From Leminorella richardii (GTDB lineage: Bacteria; Pseudomonadota; Gammaproteobacteria; Enterobacterales; Enterobacteriaceae), in contig NZ_LS483470.1 of NCBI RefSeq assembly GCF_900478135.1, positions 2,662,501 to 2,726,500 on the forward strand: 64,000 nt of DNA. The letters run 5' to 3'. The position numbers were made by a program, and so were the translations under genes. Below, one piece after another: positions 50,702 through 62,823 of this stretch; within the stretch, counting starts at the first letter, position 1, and each line of letters opens with the position of its first letter. The notes under the pieces were generated by a model. It was not told the origin of the DNA. It made no database searches and worked only from the letters and a program-made list of their open reading frames with translations.

Positions 50702-51667
50702 CTATGGGTGCAGTTCAACAAACTCATGCCGCTCGTTAAGCCGATACTTCACCCCGGCACGGATGCCGTTTTCTCCTTCGTAGGCCACGGCAAAGCGCAT
50801 CCTCTCTCCGTCAAAATAGGATAGCGCGGCGCTGCCTCCCTCGCCCAGCACCACATAGTCAACGCTGGCGGTGGAAACAACCTGCGAACCTTTTCCCATC
50901 GCCACCAGCCTAGCGCCGTCACCGACGTTAGCAATGGCGCTTTGTTCACTAAAGCTTGAGATATGGCTTAAGTCCCCTGCATTGGCGACTTTAGCGCTTT
51001 CTCCGGCGCTGCCAATACGCGCCCTCATGCCCGCGCTGGCGATGCGTACGCCTCGCCCTGTACTGCTTATTTTTGCAGAATTGCCCGCACTGGCGACTCT
51101 GGCTCTTTCGCCTGAGCTACCGATACGCACGTCGTGACCAACACAGCCGATGCGGGCCGCATAGCCCGCGCTGGCGATCTGAGAGGCATAACCGGAGCTG
51201 CTCAGCCAGCCGTATTCTCCGGTACTGCCTATGTGAGCATTTACTCCACTACAGGCAATGCGCACGCTGCCGCCACAGCTGCCCAAACGGGCGCTATCCC
51301 CCGCGCTCCCAACCTGAGAGGCACTGTCGACGTCCATCCAGCGGTAGCCGTCAACGTCCGACGCTGTTTTCTGGCTGTAGTCGCTACGGTGTGTTGATAG
51401 GGAAATATGAACAGAAACAGAAGACTGATTGAGATCGAAAGCCAGAAGATCGGTCGCTCGGGTTTCTTGGCGAACAAATCCCTCTTTCTCCAGCCAAAGA
51501 GAATAGGCGTACTCCACCAGACTGGTGGCCCAGTCAACGCGGCCGCTTTGGATCAGCTGGCTGTGTACGTCAGCATAGCGCCCCCCGGAGGGAAAGCGCC
51601 TCAAAAACCAGCGGTAAATGTCGGGGCTGACGCGCCAGCCCCGAAGCTCGCGACGAGTAATTAGCAT
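50702..51667 (-). CDS. ydhT: YdhT, nonapeptide-repeat protein
   Basis: A 321-residue protein of unknown function, last gene of the ydh operon. A ~95-residue N-terminal domain (YRWFLRRFPSGGRYADVHSQL, ATSLVEYAYSLWLEKEGF) precedes about 17 copies of a 9-residue unit at residues ~118-275. Typical units are ARIGSAGES, AKVANAGDL and VRIASAGMR, with consensus A-R/K-I/V-x-S-x-G-x-x. The regular small/hydrophobic alternation suggests a beta-solenoid. A short C-terminal domain follows (YFDGERMRFAVAYEGENG, YRLNERHEFVEL). There is no signal peptide. The name rests on operon position and size class. Confidence 0.85.
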   Translation of the reverse strand: MLITRRELRGWRVSPDIYRWFLRRFPSGGRYADVHSQLIQSGRVDWATSLVEYAYSLWLEKEGFVRQETRATDLLAFDLNQSSVSVHISLSTHRSDYSQKTASDVDGYRWMDVDSASQVGSAGDSARLGSCGGSVRIACSGVNAHIGSTGEYGWLSSSGYASQIASAGYAARIGCVGHDVRIGSSGERARVASAGNSAKISSTGRGVRIASAGMRARIGSAGESAKVANAGDLSHISSFSEQSAIANVGDGARLVAMGKGSQVVSTASVDYVVLGEGGSAALSYFDGERMRFAVAYEGENGIRAGVKYRLNERHEFVELHP

Positions 51668-51670
51668 CGC

Positions 51671-52456
51671 TTAGTGACGGTGATAGCCATCAACCATGCA
51701 CTTAAAGGTTTCCGTCGGCGTGCGCCCGGTAGTGCAAAGGTAGAGGTGACCAAAGATGAAGAACACGCTCAGCGCTGCCAGCACAAAGTGCGCCTGTAGG
51801 ATCCAGTAACGCGCCCCTGCAGCACCAAAGGAAACCGCTTCTGGGTAAAGGGACAGCAGCCCACTGATTAGCAACAGCGGCACCAGCGCATACATCACGC
51901 CCAGATAGGCGACCTGCTGTAGCGGATTAAACTTCGACTGCTCCGTGGCGGGAAACGGATGGTCTTCCCCCTTCATGATGCCAAACAGATAGAAACGCGT
52001 CTGCTTCATAGCTCGCCCTATCCACCCCTGCGGCTTGATTATATAGTGGTGACCGTTGCCCCCCACGGCGTTAATCAGCACAAAGCACAGCCAGCAGGCA
52101 ACGAGCAGCAGGCCGCAGATCTTGTGTACACCTACCAGACTTTTTACCGCTTCAGTCGCGACCAGCCCAAAGTGGTTAATCATTCCGCTGGCCAGCAGCA
52201 GGATGAATAACAGCGCGTTAGACCAGTGCCAAAGACGGATAGCCTTGGAGTAGAGATACACCTTTTCATGACTTTCCCCGTGCTTTTTGCCACTCTGGCG
52301 CGCCCGCAGCATCGCGTGCAGTGCCAGTACCAGCAGCATGGCCACCAGCGCCAGTCCAGCGATAGTCAGCCATACGGGCCAGTACTGTGGCGTAAACAGC
52401 GGCACGTACTGATGCAGCTGTGACTGGAACTGCTCAGCATTCAGCGCGGCGTTCAT
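51671..52456 (-). CDS. ydhU: YdhU, membrane cytochrome b subunit
   Basis: A 261-residue protein with five or so membrane segments, of the PhsC/formate-dehydrogenase gamma type. Histidines in KAIRLWHWSNALLFILLL, VGVHKICGLLLVACW and AHFVLAALSVFFIFGHLYL are likely haem ligands. It probably exchanges electrons between the menaquinone pool and the Fe-S proteins of the operon. The start overlaps the ydhX stop by 4 bases. Confidence 0.9.
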   Translation of the reverse strand: MNAALNAEQFQSQLHQYVPLFTPQYWPVWLTIAGLALVAMLLVLALHAMLRARQSGKKHGESHEKVYLYSKAIRLWHWSNALLFILLLASGMINHFGLVATEAVKSLVGVHKICGLLLVACWLCFVLINAVGGNGHHYIIKPQGWIGRAMKQTRFYLFGIMKGEDHPFPATEQSKFNPLQQVAYLGVMYALVPLLLISGLLSLYPEAVSFGAAGARYWILQAHFVLAALSVFFIFGHLYLCTTGRTPTETFKCMVDGYHRH

Positions 52457-53124
52457 ACGCTATCCCCCTTTTTTATCAGGTGTTGACCGAAAAGGCGGTA
52501 CAGGTGAGGTTGACCTGCGCCTTTTAACCGGTACTCATAGAACTTGTTGTTCTCAAGCCAGTTTTTCACCTCTGGGCTGTCCTCTTTGCCGAAAATCAGC
52601 GCATTTTGAGGACAAACGTTGACGCATATCGGCATAAATCCCTTGGCGAGGCGAGACTCGACGCAAAAATCGCACTTGTCTGCCACTTTGGTTTTGGGAT
52701 TCAAATAGCGAACCTGATAAGGGCAGGCGCCAATACAGTAGCTACAGCCGATACAGACTGACGTATTTACCCTGACAATGCCGTTCTCATCGCGATAAGA
52801 CGCGCCGGTTGGGCATACTTCAATACATGGAGCGTCTTCGCAGTGCTGACAAGAGTGCCGGAAAAAGTGGTACTGAGTTTCGCTGTCGTTGTCAGAAACG
52901 GGAATATGGGCGATAGACAGGCGGCTGCCGCTGTCGGGGACGTGGTTTACCTTACGGCAAGCCCGTGCGCACAGATTACAGCCGTTACAGCGGGTTTCAT
53001 CGTGGATCATCGCATAGCGTACAGGCTGGGTTTTGCCCGATGCCGCCAACACGCTTCGACCGGGACCAGTAAAAAAGATCACCGTCCCCATGCCGATAAC
53101 AAATTTACGCCGAGTGTAGGTCAT
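52453..53124 (-). CDS. ydhX: YdhX, Tat-exported 4Fe-4S ferredoxin-like protein
   Basis: A 223-residue electron-transfer protein with a Tat signal (MTYTRRKFVIGMGTVIFF, twin Arg 5-6). Four clusters are suggested by the motifs CNGCNLCARAC, CQHCEDAPCIEVCP, CIGCSYCIGACP and CDFCVESRL ... CVNVCP, as in NrfC/DmsB-type subunits. I chose the ATG at 53124 after GGGGATGAG because it places the Tat motif at the N-terminus; upstream in-frame starts would add 16-35 residues. Confidence 0.88.
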   Translation of the reverse strand: MTYTRRKFVIGMGTVIFFTGPGRSVLAASGKTQPVRYAMIHDETRCNGCNLCARACRKVNHVPDSGSRLSIAHIPVSDNDSETQYHFFRHSCQHCEDAPCIEVCPTGASYRDENGIVRVNTSVCIGCSYCIGACPYQVRYLNPKTKVADKCDFCVESRLAKGFMPICVNVCPQNALIFGKEDSPEVKNWLENNKFYEYRLKGAGQPHLYRLFGQHLIKKGDSV

Positions 53125-53314
53125 CTGCTCATCCCCCGGTTCTGTTGACGGCAATAGCCTGGCTTTCGCCATAACGCTAAATATACCTTGCTCATTTGTC
53201 TTGCTCCGCCATTGCCTATTTCTCATCAATGAAATAGTGAAAGTGGTTGCTTAACGAGCCGCGGCCTGTCGGTTTTCTTTTTTCACTGCCGCGACCTGAT
53301 GGTGCTTTAAACGT

Positions 53315-54010
53315 TTACGGATTCTGGAACCGTTCTACCTCTAGCCATTCGCACAGCCCGTAGGCCTTGCCGAAGCTCATAAAGCGTTCGCTGAACAGGT
53401 ACTCCACGTCGTTTGACGACGATACCCTGCGAATGTCGGCGTAGTCTGGATGCGTCTCTATCGCCACCAGCGCCGCATCAACTTCTTCAGAGGAGAAACG
53501 GTACGGCTCCTGTGTCAACATCGCCACTTTGTAGGGGCGCGGATAGGTTTCACACTCAAACCTCACCGCGTGCGCAATGGTTTTACAGACGTCCTTTTCC
53601 ATCACCAAAACGCACATGTTGGCATAGTTGGTCGACATGCTCTGCGTCGAGTAGTAATAGCGTTCCTTCTCACCCTGGCAAACGCTAATGTCACTACAGG
53701 CTTCACTGTCGAACACGTGGCGCATTACCTCATCCAGATCCTGCTCAGAAATCGAATACGGCGGCTGATGAAACGTCTCGTGCGCCACCAGCGAGCCGGT
53801 GAGCGAACGCTGACGAATAAAGTCAGCCACGATATCCACCGGAGACAGCGCCTGTGCATCCAGCACCGCCTGCGCTTCATCAATTTCCTGCTGCAGCGAG
53901 TCGGCCGAGTTTGTCGACCGGCCAAACAGCCGGCGTTTACGCTCGTCGACGACGTCTTCCGCATCAGTCGCCTCACCGGGCGCCAGAATCTCTTCGTTTA
54001 ACGCACTCAT
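53315..54010 (-). CDS. ydhW: YdhW, operon protein of unknown function
   Basis: A 231-residue soluble protein without a recognised domain, encoded directly after the aldehyde oxidoreductase homologue. The C-terminal two thirds contain conserved-looking Cys/aromatic stretches (ACSDISVCQGEKERYYYS, AVRFECETYPRPYKVAML). The same position in E. coli is held by ydhW. The ATG at 54010 has GAGGG upstream; a GTG at 54022 is alternative. A gap of about 190 bp separates it from ydhX. Confidence 0.82.
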   Translation of the reverse strand: MSALNEEILAPGEATDAEDVVDERKRRLFGRSTNSADSLQQEIDEAQAVLDAQALSPVDIVADFIRQRSLTGSLVAHETFHQPPYSISEQDLDEVMRHVFDSEACSDISVCQGEKERYYYSTQSMSTNYANMCVLVMEKDVCKTIAHAVRFECETYPRPYKVAMLTQEPYRFSSEEVDAALVAIETHPDYADIRRVSSSNDVEYLFSERFMSFGKAYGLCEWLEVERFQNP

Positions 54011-54027
54011 CGATACCCTCACCGAAC

Positions 54028-56812
<2,785 letters not shown>

Positions 56813-56941
56813 TTATTTCACATCCTCTTCCGTACTCGCTGAAATAACAACACGTTCGATATTATTTTTATAGTAAAACCACATTTACCCAAAAAGAGGT
56901 AAGAGCCTAATAATAGTTACTCTATTTATCAAAACAATCTG

Positions 56942-56955
56942 TGATCGTTATCAAT
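56942..56955 (-). promoter_or_regulatory. Candidate FNR site upstream of ydhY
   Basis: GTGAT-CGTT-ATCAA (plus strand) matches the FNR consensus TTGAT-N4-ATCAA with one mismatch, 130 bp before the ydhY start. A -10-like TATTAT (56915-56910, minus strand) lies at roughly the spacing of a class II site. The E. coli operon is FNR-activated. Confidence 0.55.
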
Positions 56956-57430
56956 TTAAACCCAATAACCTTACCATTAAAAAGGTTATTGATATTCATT
57001 ATCATTATTTATATATCATTTAATTATTACGGCATCTCTAGCTAATAATTAAAAAAACGTTTATTTTTCATGAAAGAGGCTCTATTTATTACATCTTATA
57101 AAACAAAATGTTAATGAAAATTAAGTTGATAAAGAAAGCTCTAGCTTCCTTACCTCTATACATGAAGACATACTTTCATAAAAAAATAACAAATATTTAT
57201 CATTTTAAAGCCGTGTGAAATCTGCTATTTAATATGGATTAAATAGCCAAACATTGACCCAAGAAACACGTTTTTCAAATAAGGAAGAAAGAAAAAGGAT
57301 ACAAAACAAAAGAGAATGGTAAATAGAAAAAATATCTATAGAGAATAATTCACAAATCGTAGGTAATAAAAAATAAAGGGACGACAGTCCAAAAAAGGAA
57401 AAGAAGGCAAAAACGTCGATTATTTTCCCT
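56956..57430. other. AT-rich gap ydhY/yacL
   Basis: About 475 bp, very AT-rich, with no credible gene on either strand. ORF-like stretches here are chance extensions of the yacL antisense and out-of-phase frames. It likely includes part of the ydh regulatory region. Confidence 0.5.
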
Positions 57431-57781
57431 TTAAAAAGCCCGGTAGTCCGCCAGCACCCGTAGGAAATCTTCCACACCGCAGCAGGACATACTCTCTTCA
57501 TCGTAGTAAAACATGCCCTCTTCCAGTTCGTCACCGTCGAGTTCAAGCTGATTAGCACGCACGATGACTTCTTCTGCATCAAGCCAAAGGGTGTATTCAT
57601 GGCCCACTTTCTGCCACTGTCGTTCAGTACCCCGCACCTCTGCTATGGCCTGCTCTACTTCATCAAGCAGTGAAGTATTTCCCTTCACTTCTTCATTGAG
57701 CCAGTGGCCAACCGCTTCGTGCTCCATAGAGAAACGGGCAACGACCTGACCGGTGATATCTAAAATAAATTCATAGTCCAT
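57431..57781 (-). CDS. yacL: YacL, UPF0231 family protein
   Basis: A 116-residue acidic protein of the UPF0231 family (MDYEFILDITGQVVARFSM start; ANQLELDGDELEEGMFYYDEES; SMSCCGVEDFLRVLADYRAF end). Function unknown. Its place next to acnB is conserved in enterics. Confidence 0.9.
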   Translation of the reverse strand: MDYEFILDITGQVVARFSMEHEAVGHWLNEEVKGNTSLLDEVEQAIAEVRGTERQWQKVGHEYTLWLDAEEVIVRANQLELDGDELEEGMFYYDEESMSCCGVEDFLRVLADYRAF

Positions 57782-57880
57782 TGTGTGCTCCCGTTATGCA
57801 TTCTGCTGTGCTACTTACTATGATACTCATGAATCGCACCGCCGTACCACGGCGGCGTCATGTTATTTCCTTCTATAGTA

Positions 57881-57908
57881 AAAAACCGCGCCAAGGCGCG
57901 GTTTTTTT
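57881..57908. terminator. Terminator after acnB
   Basis: AAACCGCGCC AA GGCGCGGTTT with T runs on both strands, 24 bases after the acnB stop codon. Confidence 0.88.
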
Positions 57909-57931
57909 ATGCATCAACCCTCAAGCCGTCG

Positions 57932-60532
57932 CTATACGGCAGCCTGAAAAATCACACCCTCAGCCTTCTTGGTGTACTGGTTAAGCTGGTCAAAGTTAAG
58001 ATAGCGATAAGTATCACTCGCCGTCTTGTCGACTTCAGCCATATACCCCAAATACTCTTCTACCGTAGGTAAACGACCTAACAGAGAAGCCACCGCAGCC
58101 AGTTCCGCAGAGGCCAAGTAAACATTAGCACCTGTCCCCAAGCGGTTAGGGAAGTTACGGGTCGAGGTAGATACAACCGTTGCCCCTTCATTCACTCGCG
58201 CCTGGTTCCCCATACACAGCGAACAGCCCGGCATTTCAATGCGCGCACCGTTCTGGCCAAACACGCTATAGTAGCCTTCTTCACTCAGCTGAGCGGCGTC
58301 CATCTTAGTTGGTGGAGCCAGCCACAGCCGAGTTGGCAGCTTACCCTTCACGTTTTGCAGCAGCTTGCCCGCAGCACGGAAGTGGCCAATGTTAGTCATA
58401 CAGGAACCAATGAACACTTCATCAATCTTGTCGCCGGTCACCTCTGACAGCAGGCGAGCGTCGTCTGGATCGTTTGGCGCACACAGGATCGGCTCTTTAA
58501 TCTGGTTCAGATCGATGTCGATAACGGCAGCATATTCTGCGTCTGCATCGGCTTCAATCAGGGTCGGATTGGCCAGCCACTCTTCCATCGCCTTCACGCG
58601 GCGCTCAATAGTGCGAACGTCGCCGTAGCCTTCAGCAATCATCCACTTGAGCATCACGATGTTAGAACGCAGATATTCTGCTACCGGCTCTTGATTCAGC
58701 TTGATGGTACAGGCTGCCGCAGAGCGCTCTGCAGAGGCGTCTGCCAGCTCAAACGCCTGCTCGGCTTTGAGGTCAGGCAGGCCTTCAATTTCCAGAATTC
58801 GGCCAGAGAAGATGTTCTTCTTGCCCTTCTTCTCAACGGTTAACAGCCCCTGCTTAATGGCGAAATAAGGGATCGCATGAACCAGATCGCGCAGCGTAAT
58901 GCCGGGCTGCATTTTTCCGCTAAAGCGAACCAGAACTGATTCAGGCATATCCAGTGGCATTACACCAGTCGCTGCCGCAAACGCCACCAGACCAGAGCCC
59001 GCAGGGAAAGAAACCCCAATCGGGAAACGAGTATGGGAGTCACCGCCAGTACCGATTGTATCCGGCAACAGCATGCGGTTTAGCCATGAGTGAATAATGC
59101 CGTCTCCCGGGCGCAGAGAAACGCCGCCGCGGTTCATAATAAAGTCAGGCAGTGTATGGTGTAGCTGCACGTCAACAGGCTTTGGATAAGGGGCGGTGTG
59201 GCAGAACGACTGCATAACCAGATCGGCGGAAAAGCCGAGGCAGGCCAAATCCTTTAGCTCGTCGCGGGTCATACCGCCAGTGGTATCCTGCGACCCTACT
59301 GACGTCATCTTCGGCTCGCAGTACTCGCCTGGGCGGACGCCCTTCACGCCGCATGCCTTACCCACTACCTTTTGCGCCAGCGTATAGCCTTTGCTGGAAG
59401 CGTCAGCAGACTTAGCCAGAACAAATACGTCGCTCGCCGGCAGCCCTAAAGACTCGCGAGCTTTTGACGTCAAGCCACGGCCAACAATCAGTGGAATACG
59501 ACCACCCGCGCGGACTTCATCAGCCAGCACGTCGGTTTTTAGCTTAAAGGTGGACAGCAGCTCGTTGCTGCCATGACGGCGAACTTCCCCTTTGCTGGGG
59601 TAAATGTCGATAACATCGCCCGTGTTGAGTTGAGAAACCTCAACGTCTTCAATCGGCAGTGCGCCCGCATCTTCCATCGTGTTAAAGAAGATAGGCGCAA
59701 TTTTTCCGCCCAAAACGACACCGCCGCTGCGCTTGTTTGGCACAAACGGAATATCGTCGCCCATAAACCACAGCACAGAGTTAGTAGCGGATTTGCGGGA
59801 TGAACCAGTACCGACAACGTCGCCCACGTAAACCAGCGGGAAACCCTGCTCTTTCAGCGACGCCAGCTTTTTCACCGGGCCGACCTTACCCGGCTGATCC
59901 GGCTCGATGCCATCGCGGGCAATTTTCAGCATCGCCATCGCGTGCAGTGGGATATCCGGGCGAGACCAGGCATCCGGCGCGGGAGACAGATCGTCAGTGT
60001 TGGTTTCACCGCTGACTTTAAACACGGTCATCGTCAGTTTTTCAGCCAGAGCGGGACGAGAAAGGAACCACTCAGCATCGGCCCAAGACTGCATGACCTG
60101 CTGCGCGTAGACGTTGCCCGCTTTCGCTTTAGCTTCTACGTCATAGAAATTGTCAAACATCAGCAGAGTGTGGGATAGCCCTTTAGCGGCAATCGGTGCC
60201 AGCGCGTCGTTATCTAACGCATCAATCATCGGCTGGATGTTATAACCGCCCTGCATGGTGCCCAGCAGCTCGACAGCCTTTTCTGGCGATACCAGAGGAG
60301 ACACTGTTTCGCCCTTAGCGACAGCGGCCAGAAAGCCGGCTTTTACGTAGGCAGCTTCGTCAACGCCCGGCGGTACACGATTGGTCAACAGGTCAAGAAG
60401 CGTCTCTTCTTCCCCTGCGGGAGGATTTTTCAATAATTCAACCAGACCGGCGGCCTGCTCGGCACTCAGCGGCTTGGGTACGACACCTTCAGCAAGACGT
60501 TCAGCAACATGTTTACGATATTCCTCTAGCAC
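57932..60532 (-). CDS. acnB: Aconitate hydratase B
   Basis: An 866-residue aconitase (E. coli 865). Layout: the N-terminal HEAT-like domain (EYRKHVAERLAEGVVPKP), the swivel domain, then the catalytic domains with cluster cysteines in SADLVMQSFCHTAPYPK and PGCSLCMGNQARV and the VGTGGDSHTRFPIG motif. It interconverts citrate and isocitrate. I chose the GTG at 60532 (after GGGGGAAG) because it matches the E. coli start; a GTG 15 bases upstream is in frame. Confidence 0.95.
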   Translation of the reverse strand: MLEEYRKHVAERLAEGVVPKPLSAEQAAGLVELLKNPPAGEEETLLDLLTNRVPPGVDEAAYVKAGFLAAVAKGETVSPLVSPEKAVELLGTMQGGYNIQPMIDALDNDALAPIAAKGLSHTLLMFDNFYDVEAKAKAGNVYAQQVMQSWADAEWFLSRPALAEKLTMTVFKVSGETNTDDLSPAPDAWSRPDIPLHAMAMLKIARDGIEPDQPGKVGPVKKLASLKEQGFPLVYVGDVVGTGSSRKSATNSVLWFMGDDIPFVPNKRSGGVVLGGKIAPIFFNTMEDAGALPIEDVEVSQLNTGDVIDIYPSKGEVRRHGSNELLSTFKLKTDVLADEVRAGGRIPLIVGRGLTSKARESLGLPASDVFVLAKSADASSKGYTLAQKVVGKACGVKGVRPGEYCEPKMTSVGSQDTTGGMTRDELKDLACLGFSADLVMQSFCHTAPYPKPVDVQLHHTLPDFIMNRGGVSLRPGDGIIHSWLNRMLLPDTIGTGGDSHTRFPIGVSFPAGSGLVAFAAATGVMPLDMPESVLVRFSGKMQPGITLRDLVHAIPYFAIKQGLLTVEKKGKKNIFSGRILEIEGLPDLKAEQAFELADASAERSAAACTIKLNQEPVAEYLRSNIVMLKWMIAEGYGDVRTIERRVKAMEEWLANPTLIEADADAEYAAVIDIDLNQIKEPILCAPNDPDDARLLSEVTGDKIDEVFIGSCMTNIGHFRAAGKLLQNVKGKLPTRLWLAPPTKMDAAQLSEEGYYSVFGQNGARIEMPGCSLCMGNQARVNEGATVVSTSTRNFPNRLGTGANVYLASAELAAVASLLGRLPTVEEYLGYMAEVDKTASDTYRYLNFDQLNQYTKKAEGVIFQAAV

Positions 60533-60923
60533 GACGACTTCCCCCACTAACTTGTTATTTTAAGCAGTAAATTTTATGATTTTAATGCACATAAAATTGT
60601 TTACCTGCGGTATATTTGCACTGAGAGTAAATTGCATCAGAGCACCGATTTAGCCTAGTCACAAACGAAAATTCTGTTACTTTAATCACACTAAGTCTAT
60701 ATGCACTTTATAACGTTTATGGTGTAAATCAGGCGTCAAGCAGGCTCTCGCGGCAGAATTTCACAAGTATAGCTATTTATCACATTTTCGTTACAATTTT
60801 GCAAAGAAAATAGCTTTCGTTTTTCTATTTATTTTCAGATATATTGGGCTGTATCGCTTAACTCAAAGTGATACAGCTGCAAACAAATTGCGTTCGGGAT
60901 TTCATTCACGAAGGGATGTCGGG
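60533..60923. other. Intergenic region acnB/small membrane gene
   Basis: About 390 bp between divergent genes, AT-rich, no gene seen. It must hold the acnB promoters; I could not assign them reliably. Confidence 0.45.
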
Positions 60924-61199
60924 ATGATGCGAAAACCACGTTTAAGACTTTACCACCTCATACTGCTACTCATGGCGCTCAGCGTCGTAGTGCTGCTTAT
61001 CCTGCGCTTCTCATCTCTCCATATCCACGCAGACATTTATCACTCAGAAGTCAGCAGCGACCCCGAAGAGCTTTGGGATCCGTTATACTCTGCCCTCGAG
61101 TTCGGCATGCAGTATTTTCTGATTGCGCTGATCCCTGTCGGCACGCTGATTTCTGCACTGATGTTTTTTCTGTTCCGGGAAGACACTCAGTCGTACTAG
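60924..61199 (+). CDS. Small membrane protein of unknown function
   Basis: A 91-residue protein with two membrane segments (about residues 12-30 ILLLMALSVVVLLILRF; 66-86 FLIALIPVGTLISALMFFLF) around a short polar loop (HADIYHSEVSSDPEELWDPL). The start ATG ATG at 60924 follows AAGGGA; the TTG upstream is weak. I do not recognise it. It lies between acnB and lpd, where E. coli has yacH, and has its own terminator. Confidence 0.65.
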   Translation: MMRKPRLRLYHLILLLMALSVVVLLILRFSSLHIHADIYHSEVSSDPEELWDPLYSALEFGMQYFLIALIPVGTLISALMFFLFREDTQSY

Positions 61200-61226
61200 T
61201 CTCTTCTTCGCTTAAACACCAGACAT

Positions 61227-61256
61227 AAAAAAACCGCCGAAGCGGTTTTTTTATAG
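61227..61256. terminator. Bidirectional terminator before lpd end
   Basis: AAACCGC CGAA GCGGTTT stem-loop with long A and T runs, between the small membrane gene and the convergent lpd. Confidence 0.87.
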
Positions 61257-61283
61257 TTTTTTATAACAGAGCAGAAAGAAAAA

Positions 61284-62708
61284 TTACTTCTTCTTCGCCT
61301 TCGGGTTTGGCAGGTCGGTTACGGTGCCTTCATAGACTTCCGCCGCCAGACCTACTGACTCGTGCAACGTCGGGTGAGCGTGAATGCTCAGTGCGATATC
61401 TTCTGCATCACAGCCCATTTCGATAGCCAGACCGATTTCACCGAGCAGCTCGCCGCCGTTGGTGCCAACAATCGCGCCGCCAATAATGCGGTGAGATTCT
61501 TTATCGAAAATCAGCTTAGTCATACCGTCTGCACAGTCGGAAGCGATCGCACGACCAGAAGCCGCCCACGGGAAGGTGGACACTTCGTAGTTAATGCCCT
61601 GCTCTTTCGCTTCTTTTTCCGTCAGGCCAACCCATGCCACCTCTGGTTCGGTATAGGCAATAGACGGAATAACTTTCGGGTCAAAGTAGTGTTTCTTACC
61701 GGCAATAACTTCAGCGGCAACGTGGCCTTCGTGAACGCCCTTGTGCGCCAGCATTGGCTGGCCGACGATATCGCCGATAGCGTAAATGTGCGGCACGTTA
61801 GTACGCATTTGCTTGTCTACGCGAATAAAGCCACGCTCATCAACTTCAACGCCAGCCTGACCAGCGTCCAGCGTCTTACCGTTCGGCGTGCGGCCGATAG
61901 CTACCAGAACCGCGTCATAGCGCTGAGGTTCAGCAGGCGCTTTCTTGCCTTCCATAGAGACATAAATACCGTCAGCCTTCGCTTCAACGGCCGTCACTTT
62001 GGTTTCCAGCATCAGATTAAACTGCTTGCTGATGCGCTTGGTAAAGACCTTAACGATGTCTTTATCCGCAGCAGGAATAACCTGATCGAACATTTCAACA
62101 ACGTCGATCTGAGAGCCCAGCGCGTGGTAAACGGTACCCATTTCCAGACCGATAATACCGCCGCCCATGACCAGCATGCGCTCCGGAACGGTTTTCAGCG
62201 CCAGCGCGTCAGTAGAATCCCAAACGCGAGGATCTTCATGAGGAATAAACGGCAGTTGGATCGGACGAGAGCCCGCCGCGATAATGGCGTTGTCAAAGTT
62301 GATATTGGTTACGCCGTTTTCGCCTTCTACCGCTAGGGTGTTAGGGCCAACAAATTTGCCAAGGCCGTTAACCACTTGAACCTTACGCATTTTAGCCATA
62401 CCGGACAGACCGCCCGTCAGCTGGTTCACCACCTTTTCTTTCCAAAGGCGGACTTTTTCAATATCGGTTTTCGGCTCGCCAAAGACGATACCGTGTTCAG
62501 CCAGCGCTTTGGCTTCTTCAATCACTTTTGCCACGTGCAGCAGCGCTTTTGAGGGAATACAGCCGACGTTCAGACACACGCCGCCCAGCGTTGAGTAGCG
62601 CTCAACGATAACGGTATCCAGCCCCAGGTCTGCACAGCGGAAAGCGGCAGAATAGCCCGCGGGGCCCGCGCCAAGTACCACAACCTGAGTTTTAATATCA
62701 GTACTCAT
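61284..62708 (-). CDS. lpd: Dihydrolipoyl dehydrogenase
   Basis: A 474-residue flavoprotein (E3), the E. coli length. Motifs: FAD site VVVLGAGPAGYSAAFRCADLG, redox-active disulfide GGVCLNVGCIPSK, NAD site VMGGGIIGLEMGTVY, and the catalytic His-Glu in SIHAHPTLHESVGLA. Shared by pyruvate and 2-oxoglutarate dehydrogenases and glycine cleavage. It follows aceF by about 250 bp and probably also has its own promoter there. Confidence 0.97.
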   Translation of the reverse strand: MSTDIKTQVVVLGAGPAGYSAAFRCADLGLDTVIVERYSTLGGVCLNVGCIPSKALLHVAKVIEEAKALAEHGIVFGEPKTDIEKVRLWKEKVVNQLTGGLSGMAKMRKVQVVNGLGKFVGPNTLAVEGENGVTNINFDNAIIAAGSRPIQLPFIPHEDPRVWDSTDALALKTVPERMLVMGGGIIGLEMGTVYHALGSQIDVVEMFDQVIPAADKDIVKVFTKRISKQFNLMLETKVTAVEAKADGIYVSMEGKKAPAEPQRYDAVLVAIGRTPNGKTLDAGQAGVEVDERGFIRVDKQMRTNVPHIYAIGDIVGQPMLAHKGVHEGHVAAEVIAGKKHYFDPKVIPSIAYTEPEVAWVGLTEKEAKEQGINYEVSTFPWAASGRAIASDCADGMTKLIFDKESHRIIGGAIVGTNGGELLGEIGLAIEMGCDAEDIALSIHAHPTLHESVGLAAEVYEGTVTDLPNPKAKKK

Positions 62709-62758
62709 CTATGTACCTCTTCATTATTTTTCCGACCCACCGGCGTAGGGTTTTGCGT

Positions 62759-62823
62759 TATACCCGTCATACTTCAAATTGCCTATGGCATTTTGTCATG
62801 CAACTCGAATTATTTAGGGTATT
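62759..62823 (-). repeat. Shortened ERIC-type palindromic repeat
   Basis: On the minus strand it begins ATACCCTAAATAATTCGAG and ends TTTGAAGTATGACGGGTAT, the two ends of the enterobacterial ERIC repeat. The central ~60 bp of the usual 127-bp element is missing, leaving a ~65-bp miniature. It lies between aceF and lpd. Confidence 0.72.

Noticed and set aside
50820..51320. CRISPR-like or satellite repeat
   Set aside because: The 27-bp periodicity is coding (nonapeptide units of ydhT) with diverged third positions and no spacers.
57229..57600. 123-codon minus-strand ORF with hydrophobic C-terminus
   Set aside because: The first half is an out-of-frame copy of yacL and the rest is low-complexity AT-rich translation.
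61362..62336. 324-codon plus-strand ORF
   Set aside because: Antisense to lpd, whose product is complete and strongly conserved; long antisense frames are common opposite such genes.
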